Both the position numbers and the translations under genes were made by a program. This document shows positions 1 to 8,487 of a stretch of 64,000 nt of DNA, one piece after another. The notes beneath the pieces are model-generated. The model saw only the letters and a program-made list of their open reading frames with translations. It ran no database searches and was not told the origin of the DNA. Location of the stretch: assembly GCA_004340125.1 (NCBI GenBank), contig SLUK01000004.1:144688-208687 (forward strand), in the 5' to 3' direction. Numbering within the stretch: position 1 is the first letter of the stretch; each line of letters begins with the position of its first letter. The DNA comes from Harryflintia acetispora. GTDB lineage: Bacteria > Bacillota > Clostridia > Oscillospirales > Ruminococcaceae.

Positions 1-160
1 TAGGTCGATTGTACCATATTTTTGTCGGTTTCACAATCATTTTTGCGCAGTTTCATCCCTCCTTTTTTCTGCACCTTCACCAAACCCTTTGCTATGGAAT
101 ATGCTGAATAGGATACCTCTATGCGAGGGATTCCACTATACATTTACGGAGGTACTTGTT
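1..160. other. Left edge, no gene seen
   Basis: AT-rich leader of the collagen-like gene. I see no convincing coding frame and no clear SigA promoter pair. A sporulation-type promoter cannot be judged by eye. Confidence 0.5.
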
Positions 161-949
161 ATGAATATCTATCATGGCTTTGAGCCGTCGACCTGTTGTC
201 GGCCGCCGGCCTGTCCGCCGCCGTGCCCGCCGTGTCCACCTCCCTGTCCCCCCTGCCCGTGTCCGCCCATCTGCCCCACCGGCATTGCGACCGGGGCAAC
301 CGGCCCGACCGGGCCCATGGGCCCGATGGGTCCCCGTGGGCCCCAAGGCCCGCAGGGCATCCAGGGCGTTCCCGGCCCGCTTGGTCCGACCGGCCCGCAG
401 GGCGTTCAGGGTCTGCAGGGCGTTCAGGGCCCCGTCGGCCCGACCGGTGCGACTGGCGCTGCCGGCGCCACCGGTGCCACCGGTGCGCAGGGTGCTCCGG
501 GCGCTGCTGGCGCCGTAGGCCCGACTGGTGCAACCGGCGCCACCGGTGCCACCGGTGCGCAGGGTCTCCAGGGTGTGCAGGGCCCCATCGGCCCGGCCGG
601 AGCGACTGGCGCGACCGGCGTGGCCGGTGCTGTGGGCGCGACCGGGGCAACCGGCCCGACTGGTGCGACTGGCGCGCAGGGCATCCAGGGCGTACAGGGC
701 CCTGTCGGCCCGACCGGGGCAACCGGTGCGGCTGGTGCCGCCGGGGCGACTGGCGCGACCGGCGCTGCCGGCGCCACCGGGGCAACCGGTCCCACTGGCC
801 CCACCGGGCCCACCGGCCCAACTGGCCCGGCTGTTCCGGCTGCCGCTGCGGTCGCCGATCTCCCGGTCGGCGCCACCACCGCAGACGTCGTCACCACGGT
901 CAATAACCTGCTCGCTTCACTGCGTGCGGCTGGCCATCTCTCGGTCTGA
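161..949 (+). CDS. Collagen-like Gly-X-Y repeat surface protein
   Basis: 262 residues. The start is ATG 161, chosen because GGAGGT (148-153) lies 7 bases upstream; an in-frame ATG at 89 lacks such a site. Residues 1-40 are a Cys/Pro-rich head with repeated CPP units. About 60 Gly-X-Y triplets follow (mostly GAT, GPT, GPQ, GVQ), then a short non-collagen tail of about 35 residues (VADLPVGATT...) that may direct trimer formation. No signal peptide or sortase motif is visible. Bacterial proteins of this design include BclA-type spore-surface filaments, so a spore-coat or exosporium role is likely but inferred. The DNA is itself internally repetitive: a GAQG-(L/I)-QGVQGP-type cassette recurs about three times, so repeat number may vary between strains. 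Confidence 0.85.
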   Translation: MNIYHGFEPSTCCRPPACPPPCPPCPPPCPPCPCPPICPTGIATGATGPTGPMGPMGPRGPQGPQGIQGVPGPLGPTGPQGVQGLQGVQGPVGPTGATGAAGATGATGAQGAPGAAGAVGPTGATGATGATGAQGLQGVQGPIGPAGATGATGVAGAVGATGATGPTGATGAQGIQGVQGPVGPTGATGAAGAAGATGATGAAGATGATGPTGPTGPTGPTGPAVPAAAAVADLPVGATTADVVTTVNNLLASLRAAGHLSV

Positions 950-965
950 CCTGATCCAAAACGAA

Positions 966-998
966 AGGCCCGCAGGGGGTTCCCCTGCGGGCCTTTTT
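966..998 (+). terminator. Rho-independent terminator, probably bidirectional
   Basis: A perfect 13-bp GC-rich stem (966-978 with 982-994) has a 3-base loop and a T-run on the plus strand. It lies between the converging collagen-like and DUF4173 genes and probably serves both; the minus-strand side has a weaker T-rich tail. Confidence 0.9.
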
Positions 999-1001
999 CG
1001 C

Positions 1002-2678
1002 CTATTCGTCCCAGTCGTCATCCCAGTACTCGGCCTTCGGGCCGTACCAATCATATTCCTCGACGAGGCCCCAGTTCTGTTCCAGCATCCGTTTCGCGGC
1101 GGGCCGCTCCAGTGTAAAGCCGTAGATCGGGTGGCTCCTCTCCAGCTGTAAGTCCCAACTTACCAGCACATCGTAAAGCCCATCGTCCAGCCCGGCATCG
1201 AACAGGGGCTGCAACTCGGGCGCGGCAGTGTAGGAGAGCCGCGAAAAGTAGCCACAATCCACCTCAACCTGTGAATCCGGGGCGAGATAGCGTTCGACAT
1301 TGTAGTGGGCGACCAAGCGCTCAACGTTCACGCAGCGCAGCAGGCAGACCCCGGCAATTAAAGCCACACAGACCCACTTGGCTGCCGGGAAGCGCTCATA
1401 CAGGCAGCGCACCAGCAGCAGGATCAGGGATACCCCCACCACCAGCATGAACCAAAGGGTAAGCAGCCGTTTGAGGCTCAACCCATACGCCCTGACATAG
1501 AGCAGCATGCGCTGCACGGCGGACAGGAGGACCACTCCGTCCGAAAGGCAGAGCACCGCCAGCAGCGCCCGTACCAGACGGGGGATCCCGCCCTCCCGGC
1601 GGCGGCAGAGGATCAAAGCGAGCAGGACCACTGTAAAGACGATCCCTGAGGCAGCCGCCAGCTCGAAGAAGCCGCGCCGCGCATACTCGGCATAGGTCAG
1701 CCAATCGAGATTCAGGCGCTCCTCACCGCCGAAGAAGTAGCCCAGCTGCACCCCCACAAAGCTGAGCACCACCAAATCCAGCAGGATCAAAAAGGAAGAA
1801 ACCAGCACCGGGTCGAGTACGCTCAGGCTTTTCGCCTTAGCAGGCTGCTTCTCCTCCTCGCGCAGGCCCAGCAGCAGAGCTGCCAGCCCCAGCCCCAGAA
1901 ATGTGCCGAAGAGCAGATCGCCGAACAGGTTCACCGGCCGCAGGCCGATGGCCCGCTGGACAGCGTACAGCCCCTCGCCGAAGATGGGGTCCGCGAGCGC
2001 GAAGAGGATCAGCAGCACCGCCAGCACCGGCAGGGCCGCCAGCACGCCGAGCAGCGCCATCGCCAGGCGGCGGGACTTGTGCTTTTGTGTTTTGCGCAAG
2101 GTGTACAGCGGCAGGAAGAGGTGCTGCACCGGCTTGCCGATCAGCCAAAAGCAGGACTGGCTGACCGTTTCAAAGGAGAAGAGGCTGCTGATGGGCACCT
2201 TTCCCAGCACCAGCAGCTGCCCGGCCCAGAGTACCAGCATGGTGAGCACCGCAAGGAACATGGTGCTCGGGTTGTGGTGCAGCAGAAAGCTCAGCGCCAG
2301 CAGGCAGTTGGGGACCATCATCCACCGCACGGCGCGCGGGGCCTTTTCCCCCTCGCGGTGCAGGTACCAGAAGACGAGCAGGTAGCACAGCAGCGTGAAG
2401 ACAGGTACCGACATCCCCAGGCCCCCGAACAGCATTGTCTCGCAGAAGATCACGCCCAGCAGCAGGCTCCCCAGGGTGCAGAGCATGGCCCGCTCGTTGG
2501 AGCACCGGCGGCGCAGCTCGGCCGTCTTGGCGTCCGCCCCGTCCGCATCGGTGCGGGGAGCTTCTTTGCTCAGGTAGTCGTTGCGGGGGAATGGCGGCTT
2601 TTGTCCCTGTGCGGCGGGCGGCAGCCCGCCGACTTCCTTCGGCTGTTGCGCCTGCGGCAGTTTTTTCTCCTGATCCAT
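1002..2678 (-). CDS. DUF4173-family polytopic membrane protein
   Basis: 558 residues. A charged cytoplasmic N-terminus (about 60 residues) is followed by about 11 hydrophobic segments and a soluble acidic C-terminal tail rich in Trp, Asp and Glu. The stretch with LTYAEYARRGFFEL and the later YGLSLKRLLTLWF resemble the conserved core of DUF4173 proteins, whose function is unknown. It is the last gene of a three-gene unit: its ATG is 2 bases after the stop of the XRE regulator, and the DUF2975 gene comes before that. Such XRE plus small membrane protein sets are common in Bacillota, but the signal they handle is not established. Assignment is by recalled family resemblance, not a search. Confidence 0.75.
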   Translation of the reverse strand: MDQEKKLPQAQQPKEVGGLPPAAQGQKPPFPRNDYLSKEAPRTDADGADAKTAELRRRCSNERAMLCTLGSLLLGVIFCETMLFGGLGMSVPVFTLLCYLLVFWYLHREGEKAPRAVRWMMVPNCLLALSFLLHHNPSTMFLAVLTMLVLWAGQLLVLGKVPISSLFSFETVSQSCFWLIGKPVQHLFLPLYTLRKTQKHKSRRLAMALLGVLAALPVLAVLLILFALADPIFGEGLYAVQRAIGLRPVNLFGDLLFGTFLGLGLAALLLGLREEEKQPAKAKSLSVLDPVLVSSFLILLDLVVLSFVGVQLGYFFGGEERLNLDWLTYAEYARRGFFELAAASGIVFTVVLLALILCRRREGGIPRLVRALLAVLCLSDGVVLLSAVQRMLLYVRAYGLSLKRLLTLWFMLVVGVSLILLLVRCLYERFPAAKWVCVALIAGVCLLRCVNVERLVAHYNVERYLAPDSQVEVDCGYFSRLSYTAAPELQPLFDAGLDDGLYDVLVSWDLQLERSHPIYGFTLERPAAKRMLEQNWGLVEEYDWYGPKAEYWDDDWDE

Positions 2679-2680
2679 CC

Positions 2681-2899
2681 TTAATCCTCCTCACCGTACG
2701 GGCGGTATTCCAGCAGCTCCCCCGGCTGGCAGTCCAGCGCGCGGCAGAGCGCCTCGAGCGTCGAAAAGCGGATCGCCCGCGCGCGGTTGTTCTTTAGGAT
2801 CGACAGGTTGGCGGGGGTGATCCCGACCCGCTCGGCCAGCTCGCTGGCGCTCATCTTGCGCCGGGCCATCATCACATCGATGTTGATTATGATCGGCAT
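2681..2899 (-). CDS. Small XRE-family (Cro/CI-type) HTH regulator
   Basis: 72 residues, almost entirely one helix-turn-helix domain: MSASELAERVGITPANLSIL carries the two DNA-reading helices, followed by FSTLEALCRALDCQPGELLEY, typical of the YozG-like group of very short XRE repressors. AAGGGGGAG precedes the ATG. It sits 12 bases after the DUF2975 gene and 2 bases before the DUF4173 gene, so all three should be co-transcribed. Members of this group are often paired with a DUF2975 membrane protein that may modulate them. The autoregulation implied by that arrangement is inference. Confidence 0.9.
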   Translation of the reverse strand: MPIIINIDVMMARRKMSASELAERVGITPANLSILKNNRARAIRFSTLEALCRALDCQPGELLEYRPYGEED

Positions 2900-2911
2900 G
2901 TCGCTCCCCCT

Positions 2912-3379
2912 TTATATGGTCAGGTCGTTTTCCTGCTTAAAGCGCGCCGCCTGCAGGAAGACCTCGGCCAGGATGGCCGCCAGCGCCGCCAGGAAGAGGA
3001 AAACAATCCCCACCAGCACCACCAGCATCGAGGGCATCAGGATGGTCGCCAGCAGATAGACGGCCGCCACCGGCAGGCAGAGCAGGGCGATGCGGCGCAT
3101 ACGCTGCGCCGTGTCGCCGGTGAACGGGTCGCTCGCATTGATGTTGCGCAGTATCTGCTTGCCCTGCCACAGGATGAGCATCCCGCAGAGCCCCGAAACG
3201 TAGAGCACCACCAGCATGGTGACGTAGAGTGTCATCCCCGCGTGGCCCTTGAAGTTAAAATAGAACCGCAAAATCCAGGGCAGCCCCACGAGGAACAACC
3301 CGCCCGCAATCATCAGCAGCCCGCAAAAACGCTCCATTAGGCGGCACAAGCTGCCTTCCCCCAAAATTTTCAACAACAC
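2912..3379 (-). CDS. DUF2975-family membrane protein
   Basis: 155 residues from GTG 3379 (or TTG 3376). This start is preferred over the longer ATG at 3484 for two reasons: AAAGGAAGG lies just upstream of it, and the promoter found at 3456-3484 overlaps the longer start, which therefore could not be in the transcript. About four transmembrane segments are visible, with a cytoplasmic loop carrying KQILRNINASDPFTGDTAQR, a typical DUF2975 signature before a pair of long C-terminal helices. Function unknown. It is the first gene of the unit with the XRE regulator and DUF4173 protein and probably acts as partner of that regulator (inferred from common gene pairing). Confidence 0.8.
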   Translation of the reverse strand: MLLKILGEGSLCRLMERFCGLLMIAGGLFLVGLPWILRFYFNFKGHAGMTLYVTMLVVLYVSGLCGMLILWQGKQILRNINASDPFTGDTAQRMRRIALLCLPVAAVYLLATILMPSMLVVLVGIVFLFLAALAAILAEVFLQAARFKQENDLTI

Positions 3380-3455
3380 AATCCTTCCTTTCCCGGGAAC
3401 GCCGCCAAAGAGACTCCAGGCCGCGCGTCCTTCCCTTTGATTGCTCACTGGCACT

Positions 3456-3484
3456 AAGATAACATGCTTTTTATCGTTTGTCAA
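3456..3484 (-). promoter_or_regulatory. SigA-type promoter of the DUF2975-XRE-DUF4173 unit
   Basis: On the minus strand TTGACA (3479-3484), a 17-base spacer, then TATCTT (3456-3461). The -35 is perfect. Transcription should start near 3449, which fixes the downstream GTG start. Confidence 0.75.
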
Positions 3485-3516
3485 TAAATTTTATCTAATT
3501 TTCGATATTTTCTTTT

Positions 3517-3562
3517 TGTAAAACAAAAAGACAGCCCGCAGGCAAAATGCCTGCGGGCTGTC
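3517..3562 (-). terminator. Terminator of the M42 peptidase gene
   Basis: A perfect 14-bp stem (3530-3543 with 3549-3562) is followed on the minus strand by CTTTTTGTTTTAC. It lies 15 bases past the stop of the peptidase gene. Confidence 0.9.
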
Positions 3563-3577
3563 AAAGCACGCCCTCTG

Positions 3578-4615
3578 TCAGCAGCCCAGATAGAGCAGCA
3601 GGAGCCTTAGCGTGTTCTCCATTCCCTCATAGTGGGTGCGCTCCATCCCGTGGGAGGCGTGCACCCCCGAGCCGATCAGCCCGCCCTTGACGTCGTTGCC
3701 CGCGCTGCGCGCCGCGCCCACGTCCGAGCCGTACTTCGGATAGATGTCCACCGCAAACTGGAGGTTATGCTCCTGTGCCAGCCGGATCAGCCGGGTGGTC
3801 AGCTCATAGTCGTACGGGCCGTCCGAATCCTTGGCGCAGATCGAAACGTCATACTCGGTGCACCCCAGATCCAGCCCCACGCAGCCCATGTCCACCGCGA
3901 TGAACTCCTCGATGTCCTCCGGAATATACGACGCCCCATGCCCGACCTCCTCGTAGATCGAGATGAATATCTTGGTGGTGTGCTGCGGGCGCAGGCCCTC
4001 CTCCTTCATGACCTTGAGCAGGGTCATCAGGATGGCGACGCTGGCCTTGTCGTCGATGAAGCGGGACTTCAGGAAGCCGCTTTCGGTAACGGTGGTCTTG
4101 GGGTCGAAGAAAATATAGTCCCCGGCCATGATGCCGAGCTTCCCGACGTCCTCCTTGCACTTGACCTTTTCGTCCAGGCGGATCATCATGTTCTCCTCAT
4201 CCCGCACCCTCGTCGAGCTGTCGAGGAATACGTGCGCCGCGGGCGACTCGCTGAGAATGGTGCCGGTGTAGGTGCACCCGCCGCGGGTGCGGATTTTGCA
4301 GTACTCCCCATCCAGGGTCGGCAGGATCGGCCCGCCCACAACGGTGAACTTGAGCTCCCCCTTGTCGGTGATCGAGCGCACCATCGCCCCCAGGGTATCG
4401 ACATGCGCCGAGAGCCCGACGACCTTCCCACTGTCCTTCCCCTCGACGGTGATCACCCCGCAGCCCTTGTTGGTGCGCGCGAAGGGGAAGCCGTTCTCTT
4501 TGGCGATCCCCTCGATCAGGCCGATCACCTCGTCACAGTAGCCGCTCGGGCTGTCGGTGAGCAGGATTTTTTGCACCGTGTCAAACAGATAGTCCTTATA
4601 AGCCGAAAGTTCCAT
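3578..4615 (-). CDS. M42-family metallo-aminopeptidase
   Basis: 345 residues, the normal length for the M42 (glutamyl aminopeptidase/FrvX/YsdC) family, cytosolic enzymes that trim peptides from the N-terminus and form large tetrahedral assemblies. The two-metal site is visible: H71 and D73 in SAHVDTLGA, D188/D189 in FIDDKAS, E222/E223 in YEEVGHGAS (base and ligand), D242 in VDMGC and H322 in GVHASHGMERTHYEG. It is monocistronic, with its own promoter (4648-4676) and terminator (3517-3562). Exact substrate preference within the family cannot be told from sequence. Confidence 0.93.
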   Translation of the reverse strand: MELSAYKDYLFDTVQKILLTDSPSGYCDEVIGLIEGIAKENGFPFARTNKGCGVITVEGKDSGKVVGLSAHVDTLGAMVRSITDKGELKFTVVGGPILPTLDGEYCKIRTRGGCTYTGTILSESPAAHVFLDSSTRVRDEENMMIRLDEKVKCKEDVGKLGIMAGDYIFFDPKTTVTESGFLKSRFIDDKASVAILMTLLKVMKEEGLRPQHTTKIFISIYEEVGHGASYIPEDIEEFIAVDMGCVGLDLGCTEYDVSICAKDSDGPYDYELTTRLIRLAQEHNLQFAVDIYPKYGSDVGAARSAGNDVKGGLIGSGVHASHGMERTHYEGMENTLRLLLLYLGC

Positions 4616-4647
4616 ACGAATCGCTCCCCGTTTTGATTGATAAGACC

Positions 4648-4676
4648 AGTATACTCCAACCCCGCCTTGACGTAAA
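4648..4676 (-). promoter_or_regulatory. Promoter of the M42 peptidase gene
   Basis: Minus strand TTTACG (4671-4676), 17-base spacer, TATACT (4648-4653), about 32 bases before the start codon. Confidence 0.65.
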
Positions 4677-4741
4677 GTGCAAAGCTGTCGCGGCGGGAGG
4701 CGAAACCACTCCCTTTGAGACGGCTTTTGTCACCGGGACGA

Positions 4742-4790
4742 CAATAAAACAAAAGACCACCGGAAAGCCTTTCCAAGTGGTCCTTTTGCT
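4742..4790 (-). terminator. Probable terminator of the MBL-fold gene
   Basis: An imperfect stem around GGACCAC/GTGGTC (4751-4790) is followed on the minus strand by TTTTGTTTTATTG, just past the stop of the hydrolase gene. Confidence 0.65.
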
Positions 4791-4799
4791 TCCTGTCCT

Positions 4800-5678
4800 T
4801 CAAGCCCTTTTCCAGAGCAGCAGGTTGTCCTGCACCTCGGTCACGACCCGCCCCTCGTCGTAGAGATAGGAAAGATAGGAACGCACCGTGCTCCCGGCCA
4901 GGACGTATTGGCTCCAGTCGAGCCGCAGCTTAAAGTGGTCGAACACCCCTTTGAGCACCTGCTCAAATACGAGCGGCTCTCCGCAAAGCGACTCGATGAG
5001 CCCCAGCAGCTCATGCACCTTCTCCCGGTTCCTTTGCACCGCCGGGCGGATGTCCTCCACCGCCTGCATGTGCGCGGGGATGAAGAGCTTGCCTTCCAGC
5101 TGCTCGACGCGCTCCAGCGTCTCGAGATAGGCGCGCACGTCGTAGATGAAGGAGACGTGGTATTTACAGAGCGTCTCCTCCCCCACCAGGCAGTCGGCCA
5201 GGAACCATACGTCGTCCGGCGTGCGCAGGCCGATCATCTCAAAAAAATGCCCCGGCAGCTCCATGAGCTCCATCCCCGCCGGAAGGTCCTCCGGCGTGAT
5301 GACCTGCGGCTCGCTCGGCTGCGCCATAAGGAACTTGTTTTTCAGCTCCTTGCAGGGATACCCTCCGTAGAGGAAGGACGGCTCGAGCAGCGGGTAGCGG
5401 GTGAAGGCGTTCTCCAGCCCGGTGCCGAGGACCTTGCAGTGGTAGCGCTCCTGCAGGAAGCGGTTCCCGCCGATGTGGTCGGCGTTCGAATGGGAGTTGA
5501 TGATCGCGCGCAGCTCCCAGCCATTTTGCTCCAGCAGCTTTTTGACCTTGCGCCCAGCGTCCTTGTCGTTCCCGCTGTCGATCAGATATACGTCCCGCTC
5601 CCCCTCCAGGTAAAGCCCGATCTTGGCGGGGCTGTTGATGTAATAGGTGCGCTCCCCGGCCTGCACCAATTCATACAT
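4800..5678 (-). CDS. MBL-fold metallo-hydrolase
   Basis: 292 residues. The metallo-beta-lactamase fold is shown by YLIDSGND near residue 32 and the metal-binding SHSNADHIGGN at residues 62-72 (H63, D67, H68; the usual HxHxDH has Asn for its second His). Further ligands are probably the His in LPGHFFEMIGL, Asp in FLADCLVG and His in FIPAHMQ. A C-terminal extension of about 90 residues looks like a small winged-helix-type domain (SYLSYLYDEGRVVTEVQDN). Substrate unknown; the family includes hydrolases of thioesters, phosphodiesters and glutathione conjugates. It begins 28 bases after the EAL gene, behind a good GAAAGGAAG site, and may be co-transcribed with it. Confidence 0.85.
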   Translation of the reverse strand: MYELVQAGERTYYINSPAKIGLYLEGERDVYLIDSGNDKDAGRKVKKLLEQNGWELRAIINSHSNADHIGGNRFLQERYHCKVLGTGLENAFTRYPLLEPSFLYGGYPCKELKNKFLMAQPSEPQVITPEDLPAGMELMELPGHFFEMIGLRTPDDVWFLADCLVGEETLCKYHVSFIYDVRAYLETLERVEQLEGKLFIPAHMQAVEDIRPAVQRNREKVHELLGLIESLCGEPLVFEQVLKGVFDHFKLRLDWSQYVLAGSTVRSYLSYLYDEGRVVTEVQDNLLLWKRA

Positions 5679-5706
5679 ATTGTATACTTCCTTTCGTTTC
5701 AGGAAT

Positions 5707-7992
5707 TCATTTTACATTTGGTATATCTGCCCCATCCTCGCCCGGCCGGCCGACCGGGGCGCCGAAGGCCATTTTCTCGAACGCCTCGGGCGGCAGAGGC
5801 TTCGAGACGATATACCCCTGCAGCGCGTCGCACTTCACGCGGCGCAGGAATTCCAGCTGCGAAGCGGTCTCGACCCCCTCGCAGACCGAGCGCACCCCCA
5901 GCTTCTTGGTCAGCTCGATCACCGACTCGATCACCCGCTGTTCCCGCTCGCTCTCCCCACCAAGGCCGCTGAAGAACTCGCGGTCCAGCTTGATCGCGTC
6001 CACCGACACGTCCTTGAGCATATTCAGCGAGGAATACCCGCTGCCGAAGTCGTCCAGCGAGCAGCAAAAGCCGATCGCATGGATCTCGTCGATCATCTCC
6101 TGCAGCCGGTCCATGCTTTCAAAGGCCAGCGACTCGGTCAGCTCGATCTCCAACAGCTCGGGCGGCACGTCGAAGCGCTGCTGGATGGATTGATACTTGC
6201 GCAAAAAATCCGGATCCCGCAGGTGAAGCTGGGAGAGGTTGACCGACACCGGGACCGGCTTCACCCCGCAGTCGATCCACCGGCGCAGCAGGCGGCAGAC
6301 CTCCTCGAAGACGTAGAGGTCCAGCTGCACGATGAAGCCGTTGCGCTCGAAAAATGGAATGAACTCGGAGGGCGGCAGCAACCCCCGCTCGGGGTCCTGC
6401 CAGCGCACCAGCGCCTCGGCCCCCACGATGGCGTCGTGCTCCAGCTCGACCTTGGGCTGCAAGTAGACCACGAACTCGCGGTTATCCAAAGCGCTGCCCA
6501 TCCGGTTTTCCAGCTCCTTCTCCCGCAGCATCCGCCTGCGCTCGAGGTCGCTGTAGAACACGCAGGAGTACATCTGTCCCACCCGGGACTCCTTGCCGAA
6601 TTTGCGCGCCACGTTCGCCCGGTCCTGGATATAGACCATGGGCAGCTGCGGATCGTCGATCAGGTAGGCACCCGCCGTGATGGGCAGGTAGTATTTCTGT
6701 TCGAGCTTTTCGTTATACCGATTGACCGTCCGGGCGATCCCGCGCACAAGCCGCAGGGTCTCCTCCTGGCTCTTTTTGTACACCAGCAGGTTGAAATGGT
6801 CGGCGCTCGTGCGGGAAAGGTACTCGCCGGGGCCGAGGCTGCCCTTGATGACTTCGTGGACATATTTCAATGTGCGGTCCCCCTCGGCGCTGCCGAAGGC
6901 GTCGTTGATCAGTTTAAACTTCTGCAGATCGAGCGAAACCAGCGTATAGCTGCCGGGCGGGGCCGCGCGCACCGCCTTGGAGCCCTCCATCTCGAACCGG
7001 GTACGGCTGAAGCCGCCGGTCACCGGGTCCACAAAGGCAAGCCTCTGCAGCTGCTCGCTGCCGCGCTTGTTTAAAATCAGGATCATCCCGATCAGCAGGA
7101 GGAAGAGCAGGACGATCACGCCCACCATCAGCCACGCCTGCTTCATCTGGCTGCGCGCGACTTGCTGCGGCACCACCGAGAGCAGGTACCAGTCGGAGTG
7201 CTGCAGGGCATGGTAATTGAGCACCCTGGCCATCCCGTCGTCCAGCGTGTAATAGAGCATGCCGTTTTGCTTTTCGAGGATGTCCCGCTTCATCTGCCCG
7301 AGCGAGCTGCCCCGGCCGAGCTCGCCGCGCCGCTCGATCAGGTCGAAGAAGTTCTCCTCCCCGCCCGCCGCGTTCTTCTGCGTCGAGCCCACCACGATAT
7401 TCCCCTCGGAATCGATGACCTGGAAATACCCTTCTCCGCCGAAGCTGCCGATGTCCACCACCCTGCGCATGTGCTCCTGGGGCACCCATCCGGCCACCGC
7501 CCCGACTATGCTGTTTTCTTGCAGCAGGGGCACCGCATAAACGACCCCCTTGTTCCCGGTGCGCGGGTCCTCGATCAGGTTGCTCACCTGTGTCTGTCCT
7601 TCCAGGGCCGCCTGTACCGAGGAGATTCCCGAGAGGTCGTATTCCCGGCCCTCGGGGCTTGCCATCCTGCCCGCGGCGTCCAGCACCGCGATCCCGGAAA
7701 AGTTGCTCTGCCCGGCGCGCTTTTGCAAAATGTCCTCCCTGTCCTCGTCCCGGAGCTGAAAATAGACGTCGGCCAGCGACTCCAGCACCGAGAAGTTCGA
7801 CTCGGTGCGGTAGTCCGCCAGGGAGGTGAGGAAGGTGGCGGTCTCCTCGAGCGTGCGGTTGGTCTGACGGGACATGCTTCGCCCCAGCTGCGCCACGAAC
7901 CAGACGCAGACCACGAGCAGGGCGGACGCAATGGCGGCAAGGCAGAGCTTTAGCGCTCTGCCTGTATTTTCGGCCGGTCTGCTTCGCTCCAT
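5707..7992 (-). CDS. Membrane cyclic-di-GMP phosphodiesterase (sensor, degenerate GGDEF, EAL)
   Basis: 761 residues. Order: transmembrane helix (about 13-36), extracellular sensor of about 245 residues resembling a double-Cache domain, second helix (about 284-306), GGDEF domain (about 315-480), EAL domain (about 505-745). The GGDEF signature is replaced by SADHF near residue 390, so diguanylate cyclase activity is not expected. The EAL domain keeps its catalytic set: EALVRW, the Asn of VSVNLSQ, ELTES, LDDFGSGYSS, the Lys of IKLD, CEGVET and LQGYIVSKPLP. The protein should therefore hydrolyse c-di-GMP, with the ruined GGDEF possibly sensing GTP (known for some family members, inferred here). 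No surface-attachment genes lie nearby to suggest the output. Confidence 0.9.
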   Translation of the reverse strand: MERSRPAENTGRALKLCLAAIASALLVVCVWFVAQLGRSMSRQTNRTLEETATFLTSLADYRTESNFSVLESLADVYFQLRDEDREDILQKRAGQSNFSGIAVLDAAGRMASPEGREYDLSGISSVQAALEGQTQVSNLIEDPRTGNKGVVYAVPLLQENSIVGAVAGWVPQEHMRRVVDIGSFGGEGYFQVIDSEGNIVVGSTQKNAAGGEENFFDLIERRGELGRGSSLGQMKRDILEKQNGMLYYTLDDGMARVLNYHALQHSDWYLLSVVPQQVARSQMKQAWLMVGVIVLLFLLLIGMILILNKRGSEQLQRLAFVDPVTGGFSRTRFEMEGSKAVRAAPPGSYTLVSLDLQKFKLINDAFGSAEGDRTLKYVHEVIKGSLGPGEYLSRTSADHFNLLVYKKSQEETLRLVRGIARTVNRYNEKLEQKYYLPITAGAYLIDDPQLPMVYIQDRANVARKFGKESRVGQMYSCVFYSDLERRRMLREKELENRMGSALDNREFVVYLQPKVELEHDAIVGAEALVRWQDPERGLLPPSEFIPFFERNGFIVQLDLYVFEEVCRLLRRWIDCGVKPVPVSVNLSQLHLRDPDFLRKYQSIQQRFDVPPELLEIELTESLAFESMDRLQEMIDEIHAIGFCCSLDDFGSGYSSLNMLKDVSVDAIKLDREFFSGLGGESEREQRVIESVIELTKKLGVRSVCEGVETASQLEFLRRVKCDALQGYIVSKPLPPEAFEKMAFGAPVGRPGEDGADIPNVK

Positions 7993-8044
7993 GGTCCGTC
8001 CTCCGTTTAAATAAATATAAGCCCGCTAGCAGCCGCCGGCGCGG

Positions 8045-8467
8045 CTACCCGATGGCGAAGTCCTCCGACTTGAAGTTGCTGTAATACCGCCCCGCGCTGG
8101 CCGTGAAGCGCAGCACGCAGTAATCGGGGTCGTTTACGCCCTCAGGATAGTACATCGTGTCCCCCTCCCGCCAGATCAGCGCCTTTGCGGCAGAGTCCTC
8201 CAGCACCTCGACGCTCCCTTTGAGCATGACCCCGCGGAAGAACCGCCTGTCGCAGAAGTAGAGGCAGGCGCGGGGATTTTCCCGAAACTGCGCCACCCGC
8301 CGCGAGGAGGTGTTGGTGGTCAGGTAGAAGGTTTTGATCCCCTCGCGCACGCGCGGGGCGAGCATGGCCTTGACGTTGGGGAACCCCTCCCCGTCCACCG
8401 AGCCGAGGTAGGCGGTGCTCTGCTTGTCGATCAGGTTGCCGATGGTGGACACTGGGTCACGCATCAT
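8045..8467 (-). CDS. Pyridoxamine-5'-phosphate oxidase-fold flavoprotein
   Basis: 140 residues from ATG 8467, which follows AGAGGGG at a normal distance. A longer frame starting at 8509 would overlap deoC and has no such site. The split-barrel FMN-binding fold is suggested by TAYLGSVDGEGFPNVKAML, TFYLTTNTSSRRVAQFRENP and VEVLEDSAAKALIW. Proteins of this size are general stress or heme/flavin-related enzymes rather than true PdxH, and no PLP pathway genes are near. It lies 20 bases after deoC and may share its transcript. Substrate unknown. Confidence 0.8.
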   Translation of the reverse strand: MMRDPVSTIGNLIDKQSTAYLGSVDGEGFPNVKAMLAPRVREGIKTFYLTTNTSSRRVAQFRENPRACLYFCDRRFFRGVMLKGSVEVLEDSAAKALIWREGDTMYYPEGVNDPDYCVLRFTASAGRYYSNFKSEDFAIG

Positions 8468-8487
8468 CCAAATCCCCTCTTTCTTTA

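Noticed and set aside
119..1151. Several long Arg/Pro/Gly-rich frames on both strands across the collagen-like gene
   Set aside because: They arise from the GC-rich Gly-X-Y codons; only the 161-949 frame has a ribosome site and sensible protein.
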